A DNA stretch of 64,000 nt from Herminiimonas sp. (GCA_028292265.1 JAQGMR010000050.1:1-64000); one strand, 5' to 3'; positions 44,920 through 53,420 are shown, numbered from the stretch's first letter. Numbers and translations: made by a program. The notes: generated by a model not told the origin, from the sequence alone.

Positions 44920-45777
44920 ATGGCACTTGACACCGCAGCATCAACGCCCGATTCGTCCGCAGGCATGGCCAGCGTCGTGCCCTGCCTGACGGTCAATAAC
45001 ATCGAGGTGATTTACGACCATGTGATTCTGGTCCTGAAAGGCGTCTCGCTCCAGGTTCCCGCCGGAAAAATCGTTGCGCTCATGGGGGGCAACGGCGCCG
45101 GCAAGTCGACCACCTTGAAGTCGATATCGACGCTGCTTCGTGGCGAACGGGGCGATGTGACGAAAGGAAGTATCCACTTCAAGGGCGAGCGCATCGACCA
45201 GTTGACGCCAAGCGAACTGGTACGGCGCGGCCTGTCGCAGGTCATGGAAGGCCGCCACTGTTTTTCGCATCTGACTATCGAAGAAAACTTGCTGACCGGC
45301 GCCTATACCCGAAGCCTGACCCGCTCGGAACTGAAGGCCGCGCTGGAAAAGGTTTATCACTATTTCCCGCGCCTGACGCATCGGCGCGGCTCGCAGGCTG
45401 GCTACACTTCCGGCGGTGAGCAGCAAATGTGCGCCATCGGCCGCTCCTTGATGGCCACACCAACCATGATCCTGCTGGATGAACCATCGATGGGCCTCGC
45501 ACCGCAGATCGTCGAGGAAATTTTCGAAATCGTGAAGAACCTGAACCAGAGCGAGGGTGTGTCTTTCCTGCTCGCGGAACAGAACACGACAGTGGCGCTG
45601 CGCCATGCCGACTTCGGCTACATCCTCGAAAACGGCCGGGTCGTGATGGAAGGCGCCGCCGCGGAGCTTGCGTCCAATGAAGACGTCAAGGAGTTCTATC
45701 TCGGCATGTCGGGTGCGGGCCGCAAAAGCTTCCGCGACATGAAATTCTATCGGCGGCGCAAGCGCTGGCTGGCATAA
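44920..45777 (+). CDS. Branched-chain amino-acid-type ABC transporter ATPase (LivF-like)
   Basis: A 285-residue ATPase. Walker A is GGNGAGKST, and the LivF-style stretch LVRRGLSQVMEGRHCFSHLTIEENLLTGAY is present. The signature region YTSGGEQQMCAIGRSLM and Walker B MILLDEPSMGLAP follow, then LAEQNTTVALRHADFGYILENG. The C-terminus is extended beyond typical LivF by ~30 basic residues (KSFRDMKFYRRRKRWLA). It completes the importer with the LivG-type ATPase. Confidence 0.92.
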   Translation: MALDTAASTPDSSAGMASVVPCLTVNNIEVIYDHVILVLKGVSLQVPAGKIVALMGGNGAGKSTTLKSISTLLRGERGDVTKGSIHFKGERIDQLTPSELVRRGLSQVMEGRHCFSHLTIEENLLTGAYTRSLTRSELKAALEKVYHYFPRLTHRRGSQAGYTSGGEQQMCAIGRSLMATPTMILLDEPSMGLAPQIVEEIFEIVKNLNQSEGVSFLLAEQNTTVALRHADFGYILENGRVVMEGAAAELASNEDVKEFYLGMSGAGRKSFRDMKFYRRRKRWLA

Positions 45778-45807
45778 GCACCTTCAACAAACTCAGGAAC
45801 CGCCCCC

Positions 45808-47130
45808 ATGGCCTCCGATAATGGTTTTGCCAACAACGCGGCTTCGACCGTTTCACCTGAAGCGGCGCACTGGCACGGCCAGGCTGGACTGCAAACGCGG
45901 GAATCACGCGACCCGGAAGAACGGGAACGCGATCTGATGCGCGCGCTGCCAGACCTGATTGCGCATGCGAAAACGGCGCCGGGATGGTCCCGCATTCTGT
46001 GCGACGTTGATGCCGCCGACATTAGTACCCGCTCGGCACTTGCGGCTTTGCCGCTCACGCGCAAGTCGGAACTGAAGACGTTACAACATGCCGATGCGCC
46101 GTTCGGCGGCCTGAACGCCACGCCGCTGTCACGGCTCAACCGGATCTTCATGTCGCCGGGCCCCATCTTCGACCCGGAAGGCAACGGCGCCGACTGGTGG
46201 CGCTATGCACGGCCGTTTCGCGCGCTTGGCCTGCACGCCGGCGACATCATCCAGAACTGCTACTCCTATCACTTCACGCCGGCCGCCTTCATGGTGGAAG
46301 GGGGTGCGCAGAAGATCGGCTGTGTCGTGATTCCCGCTGGCAGCGGCCAGACAGAAATGCAGGTGCAGGCAATGGTTGCGCTGAAGCCGAACGCGTATTG
46401 CGGCACACCGTCCTTCCTCAAGATCATCATCGAGAAGGCGCTTGAAATGGGCGCCGACATTGGCAGTGTGCAGCGCGCCTCGGTTGGCGCCGAGGCGCTG
46501 CCACCGTCCTTGCGCAAGTGGCTGCAGGAGCATGGCGTGCAATACGTATTGCAAACCTATGGCTCGGCCGATGTTGGCAACATCGCCTATGAGACCATGA
46601 CCGACGGTGAGGTCAATCCCGGCATGGTGCTCGACGAAGACCTGCTGCTGGAAATCGTGCGGCCCGGCACCGGCGATCCGGTCGCGCCAGGCGAAGTGGG
46701 GGAAGTCGTGGTCACCTCCTTTAACCCGGACTATCCACTGATCCGCTTTGCAACGGGCGACATGTCAGCCGTGCTGGCCGAGCCGTCGCCGTGTGGTCGC
46801 ACCAATACCCGCATCAAGGGTTGGCTCGGGCGCGCCGATCAAACCACCAAGGTGCGTGCCATGTTTGTCCATCCTTCGCAGGTTGCTGAGATCGTCAAGC
46901 GCCATCCCGGGATTGGGCGGGCGCGGCTGGTCGTGACCGGGGAAATGGCGGACGACACCATGACCCTGCATTGCGAAGTGGCCAACCCGACCGACGCGGA
47001 GGCGACGCGCGCTGAAGTAGTGGCGACAATTCGCGACATCACCACGCTGCGTGGCGAAGTGGCGTTCGTTCGGACCGGAACGCTGGCCAATGACGGCAAG
47101 GTGATCGAGGACGCTAGGCGGTATGTGTAG
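45808..47130 (+). CDS. Phenylacetate-CoA ligase-like AMP-binding protein
   Basis: A 440-residue adenylate-forming enzyme of the PaaK group. The core includes YSYHFTPAAFMVEGGAQKIGCVVIPAGSGQTEMQ, the CGTPSFLKIII segment, VLQTYGSADVGNIAYE, and the hinge region RIKGWLGRADQTTKVRAMFVHPSQV. PaaK-type enzymes couple aryl acids to CoA. It closes the cluster 31 bases after the LivF-type gene, while a long-chain-type ligase opens it, so one importer is bracketed by two ligases. Substrate unknown. Confidence 0.9.
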   Translation: MASDNGFANNAASTVSPEAAHWHGQAGLQTRESRDPEERERDLMRALPDLIAHAKTAPGWSRILCDVDAADISTRSALAALPLTRKSELKTLQHADAPFGGLNATPLSRLNRIFMSPGPIFDPEGNGADWWRYARPFRALGLHAGDIIQNCYSYHFTPAAFMVEGGAQKIGCVVIPAGSGQTEMQVQAMVALKPNAYCGTPSFLKIIIEKALEMGADIGSVQRASVGAEALPPSLRKWLQEHGVQYVLQTYGSADVGNIAYETMTDGEVNPGMVLDEDLLLEIVRPGTGDPVAPGEVGEVVVTSFNPDYPLIRFATGDMSAVLAEPSPCGRTNTRIKGWLGRADQTTKVRAMFVHPSQVAEIVKRHPGIGRARLVVTGEMADDTMTLHCEVANPTDAEATRAEVVATIRDITTLRGEVAFVRTGTLANDGKVIEDARRYV

Positions 47131-47183
47131 GAGTTAGCGAACTTTTCTGCGCGAATCGCCCTCGGGAAACAAACGGTGGTGCC

Positions 47184-47261
47184 ATGCAAGACCAGACGAC
47201 AAAAATGTTTCTGCCCGTCTTGATCGCATTGGGGATTGCGCTAATAATCGTGGGCTCTTGA
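47184..47261 (+). CDS. Possible 25-residue single-span membrane protein
   Basis: An ATG at 47184 opens a 25-codon frame with a polar start (MQDQTTKM) and one hydrophobic helix (FLPVLIALGIALIIVGS). The frame ends 20 bases before the next gene's ATG. The ribosome binding site is weak. Small proteins of this form are common and easily missed, but the evidence is only the amphipathic layout. Confidence 0.35.
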   Translation: MQDQTTKMFLPVLIALGIALIIVGS

Positions 47262-47281
47262 ACACGGCAAGGACCTCAAAA

Positions 47282-47659
47282 ATGGCGACCGCTAATCCTT
47301 TCAAGAAGTCGGACAAGGTGCCTTACCGTGAATGGGAAGAGAGCCTGCTGCTGTTCTTGCTGACCCAGCTTTCGAACCCGGACGTTGAAGAATGGAGGAA
47401 AGTGGCGATTGACAAGGAATCGAGGCGCAGTGCGGCCTTCATGGCCTATCAATTGTCGAACTTCGCCCTTTGTCGCCGACTGCCCGCTGAATCGGCGTTG
47501 CGATCCGTGTATAAAGAGCTCACCGGAATCGATATGGTCCTAAGCGACTATCGCGGATGGCTTGACCAGAACTGGATAAGCCCGTCCCGCTTAACGGCCT
47601 CTCTTGATAGTGGGTTGCGGCTCGGGCTGTGCAAGGAAAGCGGTCTGATCGCGGGCTAA
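47282..47659 (+). CDS. Hypothetical cytoplasmic protein
   Basis: A 125-residue protein with no signal peptide. It is mostly helical and amphipathic: REWEESLLLFLLTQLSNPDVEEWRKVA, AAFMAYQLSNFALCRRLPAESALRSVYKEL, then SDYRGWLDQNWISPSRLTASLDSGLRLGL. The ATG at 47282 follows AAGGA; an upstream TTG at 47258 is less likely. I do not recognise a family. It is downstream of the ligase gene, separated by 150 bases. Confidence 0.65.
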   Translation: MATANPFKKSDKVPYREWEESLLLFLLTQLSNPDVEEWRKVAIDKESRRSAAFMAYQLSNFALCRRLPAESALRSVYKELTGIDMVLSDYRGWLDQNWISPSRLTASLDSGLRLGLCKESGLIAG

Positions 47660-47740
47660 GGGAGGAACAGGCGGGAACAGGCGTAAAGCGGCAACGGCGG
47701 CCACTGTTACCCGCCGTCCCTGGCTGGTATTTTGCATGGC

Positions 47741-48055
47741 TCAGGGCGCGCTACCGCGCCTTGCGTTCCCCACACCTTCCACGCCTTCCACACCCCCAGG
47801 GCCGCCCGCTTCACCCTCCACCGGACCGCGCTCGACATCGACGCCTTCTACCGTCTTTTCTACGCCGCGCTGCTCCCGTGCGTCGGTATCCTTCTGCCCT
47901 TGCTGAATATCGTCGAACGCCTGCTTCATGACTTTCCGCTGGCCACTCTGTTGGCTATCGTCGGATTCATCGCGCTCATGTGGCATGCGTGGCATGGCGT
48001 CGGGTTTCACCGGCTTCCCCGTCTTGACCTGAAATGGCTTTCCGTCGGTCTTCAT
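47741..48055 (-). CDS. Small hydrophilic hypothetical protein
   Basis: A 104-residue, highly charged protein with no signal peptide. The N-terminal half contains KPDAMPRMPHERDESDDS followed by a helix KVMKQAFDDIQQGQKDTDAREQRG. I have seen similar small proteins in Burkholderiales genomes, but their function is unknown to me. The C-terminal ~30 residues are a Gly/Val/Glu low-complexity tail (VEGEAGGPGGVEGVEGVG). An AGAGGAAG lies directly before the ATG at 48055. It is convergent with the hypothetical gene at 47282. Confidence 0.65.
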   Translation of the reverse strand: MKTDGKPFQVKTGKPVKPDAMPRMPHERDESDDSQQSGQRKVMKQAFDDIQQGQKDTDAREQRGVEKTVEGVDVERGPVEGEAGGPGGVEGVEGVGNARRGSAP

Positions 48056-48234
48056 GGCTTCCTCTCTGCTGTAGGGTGCACGTCCAGACTGGCGGGCATC
48101 GTGTCAAGGTTGGAGCCCACATGGCGTCAAAGATTCCGCGCGGTCTCAGGTCTCGGGTTTGATTCCCGGCAAGAAGTGCGGACGGGGCGTTAGAAGGCAC
48201 AACGCTTCAACGAAGGAGCGGCCATGGCACCATC

Positions 48235-48320
48235 GGTTGGAGGTGAGGTGTGGCGAGGTGCGTTGGGTGGCGTGGAGTGGCGTTGGGTTGCGTTGCGTTG
48301 CCTTGCGCTGTGTTGCGGGC
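48235..48320. repeat. G/T-skewed low-complexity stretch
   Basis: About 86 bases of mostly G and T on the plus strand with iterated units (GAGGTG, GGCGT, GTTGC, for example GTTGCGTTGCGTTGCCTTGC). It lies between the small hydrophilic gene and the DUF1330 gene. It could be slippage-generated satellite DNA; no family is recognised. Confidence 0.6.
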
Positions 48321-48334
48321 GGACCTTGCCGCTC

Positions 48335-48640
48335 CTACTCAGCACCGTCCACAATATACAGCCGCCCCACTGAATTGGTCTGGCGCACTGCCTTTGCCTT
48401 CGTGTACTCCACCGAGTCGTACCAGCCGCGCGCCTGCTCCATTGACGGGAATTCAATGATCACCGTACGCCAGCCGCTGTTGTGCTGGTCGTCTTCGCCT
48501 TCCTTCTGCTCCCTCGTGCCGCCACGCACCTTCCACTGGCCGCCGTACTGCGCGACGCTGGCGGTACTAAGCGGCAGGTACTCCGGATAGCCTTGCGGGT
48601 TGGTGACCTTGATTTCCGCAACCACATACGCTTTCGTCAT
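48335..48640 (-). CDS. DUF1330 domain protein
   Basis: A 101-residue dimeric alpha/beta-barrel (ferredoxin-like) protein. The N-terminus is KAYVVAEIKVTNPQGYPEYLPLSTASVAQYGGQW and the C-terminal family motif WRTVIIEFPSMEQARGWYDSVEY. Members are small cytoplasmic proteins of unknown function. It follows the nitronate monooxygenase gene by 12 bases on the same strand and is probably cotranscribed. Confidence 0.9.
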   Translation of the reverse strand: MTKAYVVAEIKVTNPQGYPEYLPLSTASVAQYGGQWKVRGGTREQKEGEDDQHNSGWRTVIIEFPSMEQARGWYDSVEYTKAKAVRQTNSVGRLYIVDGAE

Positions 48641-48652
48641 GAACGGTCCTCC

Positions 48653-49612
48653 TTAAAGAGCCAGCCGCGCGCGCGCGGCCATGTATTCGTCTTCCAGGCG
48701 CTGCACCATGGCTTCTACCGGCAGCACCTCGTCCATCAGGCCCACGCCCTGCCCTGCGCCCCAAATATCGCGCCACGCCTTCGCCTTGGCGCCGCCTGAG
48801 CCGAAATTCATGCTGCTCTTGTCGGCGCTGGGCAGGCTGTCGGGATCGAGGCCGGCGTTGATGATGGATTTCTTCAGGTAGTTGCCATGCACGCCGGTAA
48901 AAAGGTTGGTGTAGATAACGTCGGCGGCGCTCGATTCGAGTATCGCCTGACGGTATTCTTCCCCCACGTTCGATTCCCTGGTCGCCAGCCAGCGCGAGCC
49001 GATGTAGGCGAAATCGGCGCCCATCGCCTGTGCCGCGAGCACGGCCTCGCCGGTAGCAATGGAACCGGAAAGCGCGATCACACCCTTGAAGAATTTGCGC
49101 ACCTCGCCCACCAGCGCAAAAGGCGACAGCGCGCCGGCATGGCCACCGGCTCCTGCCGCAACGAGGATCAAGCCATCGACACCAGCTTCGAGCGCTTTTT
49201 TCGCATGGCGAATGGAGATCACGTCATGCAGCACGATGCCGCCATAGCCGTGGATTGCGTCCATCATTTCCTGCGGCGGTGCACGCAGAGAGGAAATGAT
49301 GATGGGCACCTTGTGGCGCACGCAAACTTCAACATCATGCGCCAGCCGGTCATTCGACTGATGTACGATCTGATTGACGGCGATGGGGCCGACCGGTTTG
49401 CCGGGATTGGCTTCACGAAATGCCGCAAGTTCGGCCTGCATTTCGGTAAGCCAGGTATCAAGCAATTCCGCCGGACGCGCATTCAACGCGGGAAAGGCGC
49501 CGACGATACCGGCCTTGCATTGCGCTGTCACCAGCGCCGGGCCGCTGGCGATAAACATCGGCGAGCCAATGACGGGAAGTCGCAGGTTTTGCAGCGCAAT
49601 TGGTAATGCCAT
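48653..49612 (-). CDS. Nitronate monooxygenase / 2-nitropropane dioxygenase-type FMN enzyme
   Basis: A 319-residue TIM-barrel flavoprotein. It has LRLPVIGSPMFIASGPALVTAQCKAGIVGAFPALNAR at the N-terminus, LVAAGAGGHAG with the conserved His, and the FMN phosphate site ALSGSIATGEAVLAAQAMGADFAYIGSRWLATRE. The enzyme oxidises nitronates to carbonyls. It is the first gene of a two-gene operon with DUF1330 and is divergent from the SDR gene at 49776. The fatty-acid context (dienoyl-CoA reductase-like SDR) leaves an enoyl-CoA-related flavin role open. Confidence 0.9.
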   Translation of the reverse strand: MALPIALQNLRLPVIGSPMFIASGPALVTAQCKAGIVGAFPALNARPAELLDTWLTEMQAELAAFREANPGKPVGPIAVNQIVHQSNDRLAHDVEVCVRHKVPIIISSLRAPPQEMMDAIHGYGGIVLHDVISIRHAKKALEAGVDGLILVAAGAGGHAGALSPFALVGEVRKFFKGVIALSGSIATGEAVLAAQAMGADFAYIGSRWLATRESNVGEEYRQAILESSAADVIYTNLFTGVHGNYLKKSIINAGLDPDSLPSADKSSMNFGSGGAKAKAWRDIWGAGQGVGLMDEVLPVEAMVQRLEDEYMAARARLAL

Positions 49613-49775
49613 GAATGCCTCGCAAGGAGTAATGTGGGGTTGATCTGCCCTGCCCGTCTGGCGGGATGGAACGCCAGATTATAGGTCACAAAAAGTACGA
49701 TCGTGCCAAACACCACACCGGACTGATTCTTCTCAATCCGACTCGCAACCTGAATCGGCCAAACCAGGAGCCGCC

Positions 49776-50678
49776 ATGTTCCAACCAGGACTAATGCAAG
49801 GCAAGCGCATACTCGTAACCGGTGGAGGCACCGGCCTCGGCCGCGCCATGTCGGAAAAATTTCTTTCGCTTGGCGCGGAGATTTACATCTGCGGGCGGCG
49901 AAAGCAGGTCTGTGACGAGACTGCGGCGGAACTCATGGGCCGACACGGCGGCAGCGTCAAGACTTTCGGCCTGGACATTCGCGATGCCGCTGGCGTTGAC
50001 GACATGGTTGAGCGCATCTTCGCCGAGGGTCCCTTGACGGGGCTCGTCAACAACGCAGCCGGTAATTTCATATCGCCGACCGCGGCGCTCTCGCCGCGGG
50101 GCTTTGACGCGGTGGCCAACATCGTGATGCATGGCACCTTCTATGTGACGCATGCCGTGGGGCGGCGCTGGGTTGAGATGGCGAACAAGGGTTTGTGGAA
50201 GCCGGAAGACGGCTACCGCAGCGTGGTTTCCATCATCGTGACCTGGGTGTTGAACGGTGGGCCGTACGTAGTGCCGTCTGCAATGAGCAAGGCCGCGATC
50301 CATGCAATGACAATGTCACTGGCCACGGAATGGGCGCGCTATGGGGTGCGTCTCAACGCCATCGGCCCCGGCGAGATCCCGACGGAGGGCATGAGCAAGC
50401 GCCTGAGCCCCGGCGAAGAACCCGGAGCGCGCTCAGCAAAGGTCAACCCCATGGGTCGTGCCGGAAAGCTGGAAGAGTTGCAGAATCTGTCCACCTTTCT
50501 CATGTCGGATGGCTGCGATTGGCTTAACGGCCAGGCCATCATGATGGATGGTGGCGGCCATCTTGCCACCGGCGGAAACTTCTATGCGCTGCGCGACTGG
50601 TCGCAGCAGCAGTGGGAGGACGCACGAAAGCAGATAGAAGGCCAGAACCAGAAAGACCGCGCGCAACGCGGCGCATAG
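49776..50678 (+). CDS. SDR-family oxidoreductase (2,4-dienoyl-CoA reductase-like)
   Basis: A 300-residue Rossmann enzyme. The cofactor motif is ILVTGGGTGLGRAMSEKF with GRRKQ following (NADP-like), then NNAAGNF. The usual Tyr-x-x-x-Lys is altered: the lysine lies in PSAMSKAAIHAM, so Ser sits at the Tyr position. This is the pattern of the 2,4-dienoyl-CoA reductase group, as is the end GRAGKLEELQNLSTFLMSDGCDWLNGQAIMMDGGGHL. It is likely to reduce unsaturated acyl-CoA. It is divergent from the nitronate-monooxygenase operon. Confidence 0.9.
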   Translation: MFQPGLMQGKRILVTGGGTGLGRAMSEKFLSLGAEIYICGRRKQVCDETAAELMGRHGGSVKTFGLDIRDAAGVDDMVERIFAEGPLTGLVNNAAGNFISPTAALSPRGFDAVANIVMHGTFYVTHAVGRRWVEMANKGLWKPEDGYRSVVSIIVTWVLNGGPYVVPSAMSKAAIHAMTMSLATEWARYGVRLNAIGPGEIPTEGMSKRLSPGEEPGARSAKVNPMGRAGKLEELQNLSTFLMSDGCDWLNGQAIMMDGGGHLATGGNFYALRDWSQQQWEDARKQIEGQNQKDRAQRGA

Positions 50679-50700
50679 ACTGGTTTAGCTGTTCGAGGAC

Positions 50701-50754
50701 AGCCCGGCACCGTTCTATGCCTTACCCGTATGCGGGTCGGCGACGTGCCGGGCT
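50701..50754. other. Nested inverted repeat between convergent genes
   Basis: Perfect outer 10-base arms AGCCCGGCAC / GTGCCGGGCT (50701-50710, 50745-50754) enclose an inner hairpin ACCCG-TATG-CGGGT (50724-50737). No T-tract follows on either strand. It lies 22 bases after the SDR stop and 33 before the next gene's stop, so it may protect or end both transcripts. Confidence 0.55.
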
Positions 50755-50786
50755 GAGAAAACCCCGAATCGCAACGGGCTTTCAGC

Positions 50787-51095
50787 TTACTTCATGGCGT
50801 TGGCATCAGCCTTGGCTTTCTCGTAGTTTGCCTTGGCTTCTTTTTTAGCGGCTTTTTCCTTTGCATCCGCATCCTTGTTGCAGGCGCTCTTCTCGGCGCC
50901 GCTCAGCTTCTTGCACTCGGCTTTTGCGGATTTTTCATCCGCCTTCATCTTTGCCTTTGCAGCCTTGTAATTCCCTTCTGCCTGCTCTTTTGCGGACTTG
51001 GCATCGGCCTTGGCCGGATCGGTCGCGGCGATCGAAGATGTGCTGAAGGCCAGGGCAAGAGCCATGGCTGACACTGCGGAAAGTAGTTTATGCAT
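50787..51095 (-). CDS. Small exported Lys/Ala-rich protein
   Basis: A 102-residue protein. The signal peptide MHKLLSAVSAMALALAFSTSSIAA precedes a mature part that is almost entirely Lys, Ala, Asp and Glu with a pair of Cys (AECKKLSGAEKSACNKDA), predicted as long helices. Such small envelope proteins are common in betaproteobacteria and of unknown role. The ATG at 51095 is chosen since the signal peptide begins there; the frame to 51227 is spurious. It is convergent with the SDR gene, with the nested hairpin between them. Confidence 0.75.
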   Translation of the reverse strand: MHKLLSAVSAMALALAFSTSSIAATDPAKADAKSAKEQAEGNYKAAKAKMKADEKSAKAECKKLSGAEKSACNKDADAKEKAAKKEAKANYEKAKADANAMK

Positions 51096-51223
51096 TGCGG
51101 GCACTCCTTGTAATGTGAAGGCTCCATGGTAGTGCCGGTTTGCACTCGGCGTTTCCGTAAAAGCATGAATCATGATTCCGGACAATTCCACGAGTGACAT
51201 GTCGCGGTCTCGGGGCAGCCGAT

Positions 51224-52297
51224 TCACGCCCCCTTTACCGCCTGGGCTTCGTTCGCCAGGGACGCCATGTCGATGACGAAGCGGTACTTGACGTCGCTCT
51301 TCAACATGCGCTCGAATGCGGTGTTGATTTCCTGGATCGGTATCATTTCAATGTCGGAAACAATGCCATGCTGCCCGCAGAAATCGAGCATTTCCTGCGT
51401 CTCGCGGATGCCACCGATCAGGGAGCCGGCGAGTCGCCGACGTTTCATGATGAAGTTGAAGACCTGAGGCGAAGGGTGCGGGGTTGCGGGCGCCCCAACC
51501 AGTGTCATTGTGCCGTCCCGCTTGAGAAGCACCATGAATGCATCGAGGTCGTGCGGCGCCGCAACCGTATTGAGGATGAAGTCGAATGAATTCTGGTGCG
51601 CTGCCATCTGGTCCGCGTCTTTAGACAGAACGACTTCGTCGGCGCCCAGGCGGCGCGCATCTTCCGTCTTGTTGCTGGACGTGGTGAACAGCACGACGTG
51701 GGCGCCCATCGCGTGCGCCAGCTTGACGCCCATGTGCCCAAGTCCGCCCAGCCCAACGATGCCAACCTTGTGTCCCTTTCCGACTTTCCACTGGCGCAGC
51801 GGTGAGAAGGTCGTGATGCCGGCGCAGAGCAGCGGCGCAGCGCCTGCAGCGGGAAGATTTTCGGGGATGCGCAGTACGAATTTTTCGTTGACGACAATGT
51901 TGTTGGAATAGCCGCCGTAACTCATGCCGCCCGAGTGCATTTCCTCGCCGTTGTAGGTGCCGACGAATCCCACTTCGCAATATTGCTCCAGCCCTTCCTT
52001 GCAGCTCGCGCACTGCTGGCAGGAATCAACCATGCAGCCAACGCCAACCAGATCACCTTCCCGGAAACGGGTCACCTGCTGGCCGACGCTGTGTACCCGG
52101 CCGACGATCTCGTGGCCCGGCACAACTGGATAAACCGTGTTGCCCCATTCATCTCTGGCAGTGTGAAGGTCGGAGTGGCACACGCCACAATACAGAATGT
52201 CGATGTGGACATCGTCCGGTCGTGGCTCGCGCCGCGCAAAATCGAGTTTCGCAAGCGGCTGCCGTGCGTTAACGGCGCCATAGCCAATGGATTCCAT
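51224..52297 (-). CDS. NAD(P)-dependent alcohol dehydrogenase (YahK/cinnamyl-alcohol type)
   Basis: A 357-residue zinc MDR. Catalytic zinc motifs are CGVCHSDLH and GHEIVGRV, and the structural zinc Cys set lies in MVDSCQQCASCKEGLEQYC. The Rossmann motif is GIVGLGGLGHMGVKLAHAMGAHVVLFTTSSNK, where the SSNK phrase suits NADP. The C-terminal end matches broad-specificity aldehyde reductases of the YahK group. Divergent LysR and cox-type genes lie beyond 52.4 kb. Physiological substrate unknown. Confidence 0.93.
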   Translation of the reverse strand: MESIGYGAVNARQPLAKLDFARREPRPDDVHIDILYCGVCHSDLHTARDEWGNTVYPVVPGHEIVGRVHSVGQQVTRFREGDLVGVGCMVDSCQQCASCKEGLEQYCEVGFVGTYNGEEMHSGGMSYGGYSNNIVVNEKFVLRIPENLPAAGAAPLLCAGITTFSPLRQWKVGKGHKVGIVGLGGLGHMGVKLAHAMGAHVVLFTTSSNKTEDARRLGADEVVLSKDADQMAAHQNSFDFILNTVAAPHDLDAFMVLLKRDGTMTLVGAPATPHPSPQVFNFIMKRRRLAGSLIGGIRETQEMLDFCGQHGIVSDIEMIPIQEINTAFERMLKSDVKYRFVIDMASLANEAQAVKGA

Positions 52298-52454
52298 GAT
52301 TTTTCCTTTTCCAGCGGGGCAGTCGTGAAAGGTTGCGACTCGCTACCGCAGAGAAGGTTCAGATACTGAAGTCGATGTAGTCCGACTGACTTAAGCGACA
52401 TCGCATGGCACTGATGTTGGTCGGCAAGTCGCCATGCGAACTTGGCGATCCAGG

Positions 52455-53420
52455 CTAGCGGGAAGGCGGGTCCTGCACTGCCGCGTACGCGAGACTGGCA
52501 TCGGTCGATTCGGACCACGCAAGGATCGACTGCTCCGTGTCGCGTCCCTCCTGCGAAAGCCAACTGTAGAACCCCCGCAACACCGGATCGGCCGCGCGCT
52601 CAGGCGGGAAGTTGGCGTAGTAATTGCGCCGCTTGGCGCCCAGCAAACCGAAGGGCGCGCAGAGGCGGCCAGCCACGATATCGTCGATGGCGAGGAACAG
52701 CGGAACCAGAACAATACCTAATCCTTCCAGAGCGGCCTGCAGAGAAAAATACATCTGCTCGAACTTGAGGGTAGCGGCGGGCGTGACGGTTTCCATGCCT
52801 ACCGCAGTCATCCATTCCGACCATGCATAGGGTTCGGTGCCATAGCTGATGAGCGTCTGGCTTTCCAGCTGCTCCGGCCGCAAATGTCGCTGACCCTTCA
52901 ACAAATCGACGTGGCAAACCGGAGCAATGGTCTCGGTCATGAAGGCAAGTGAATGGCAACCGTCGATCGGTGAATGTGCGCCGCGGATGGCAACGTCGTA
53001 GCCGTGTTCCTGGAAATTGACGGCGGCCAGCGACGTAGTAAGCCGGATCTCGACGTTGGGATGCTTGCGCTGGTAGCTCGCCATGCGCCCAATTAACCAA
53101 CGCATGGTGAAGGTTGGCGGTGCGTTGATGTGCAAGCCGGACGGTCGCGCCTGGTCCTTGATATGCATGGAGGCAACCGCGAGGCGGTCGAGCACGGCGG
53201 TTACCTCGACCAGATACGTGCGGCCCGCATCGGTAAGCGTTAGCTGCGAAGCAGCGCGCCGGAACAACTCCTTGCCGAACCATTCCTCCAGCAACGCCAC
53301 CTGCCGACTGACCGCGCCATGCGTCACATGCAACTCTTCTGCAGCCTTGGTAAAGCTGACGTGGCGCGCCGCTGCCTCAAAGGCGCGCACTGCATTCAAA
53401 GGGGGTAGTTTTCGGCTCAT
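52455..53420 (-). CDS. LysR-family transcriptional regulator (GcvA-like)
   Basis: A 321-residue regulator. The N-terminal winged helix reads LNAVRAFEAAARHVSFTKAAEELHVTHGAVSRQVALLEEWFGKELF, the pattern of the GcvA/AmpR group. A periplasmic-binding-like effector domain follows (LHINAPPTFTMRWLIGRMASYQRKHPNVEIRL). It is on the same strand as the molybdenum-hydroxylase operon and downstream of it, separated from the Bug gene by 122 bases, so it is the likely regulator of that operon (inference). Confidence 0.9.
   Translation of the reverse strand: MSRKLPPLNAVRAFEAAARHVSFTKAAEELHVTHGAVSRQVALLEEWFGKELFRRAASQLTLTDAGRTYLVEVTAVLDRLAVASMHIKDQARPSGLHINAPPTFTMRWLIGRMASYQRKHPNVEIRLTTSLAAVNFQEHGYDVAIRGAHSPIDGCHSLAFMTETIAPVCHVDLLKGQRHLRPEQLESQTLISYGTEPYAWSEWMTAVGMETVTPAATLKFEQMYFSLQAALEGLGIVLVPLFLAIDDIVAGRLCAPFGLLGAKRRNYYANFPPERAADPVLRGFYSWLSQEGRDTEQSILAWSESTDASLAYAAVQDPPSR

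Noticed and set aside
48110-48185. tRNA-like end (CGGGTTTGATTCCCGGC).
   Set aside because: The T-loop lacks the conserved C of TTC, and no acceptor stem, D-arm or anticodon stem can be paired upstream.
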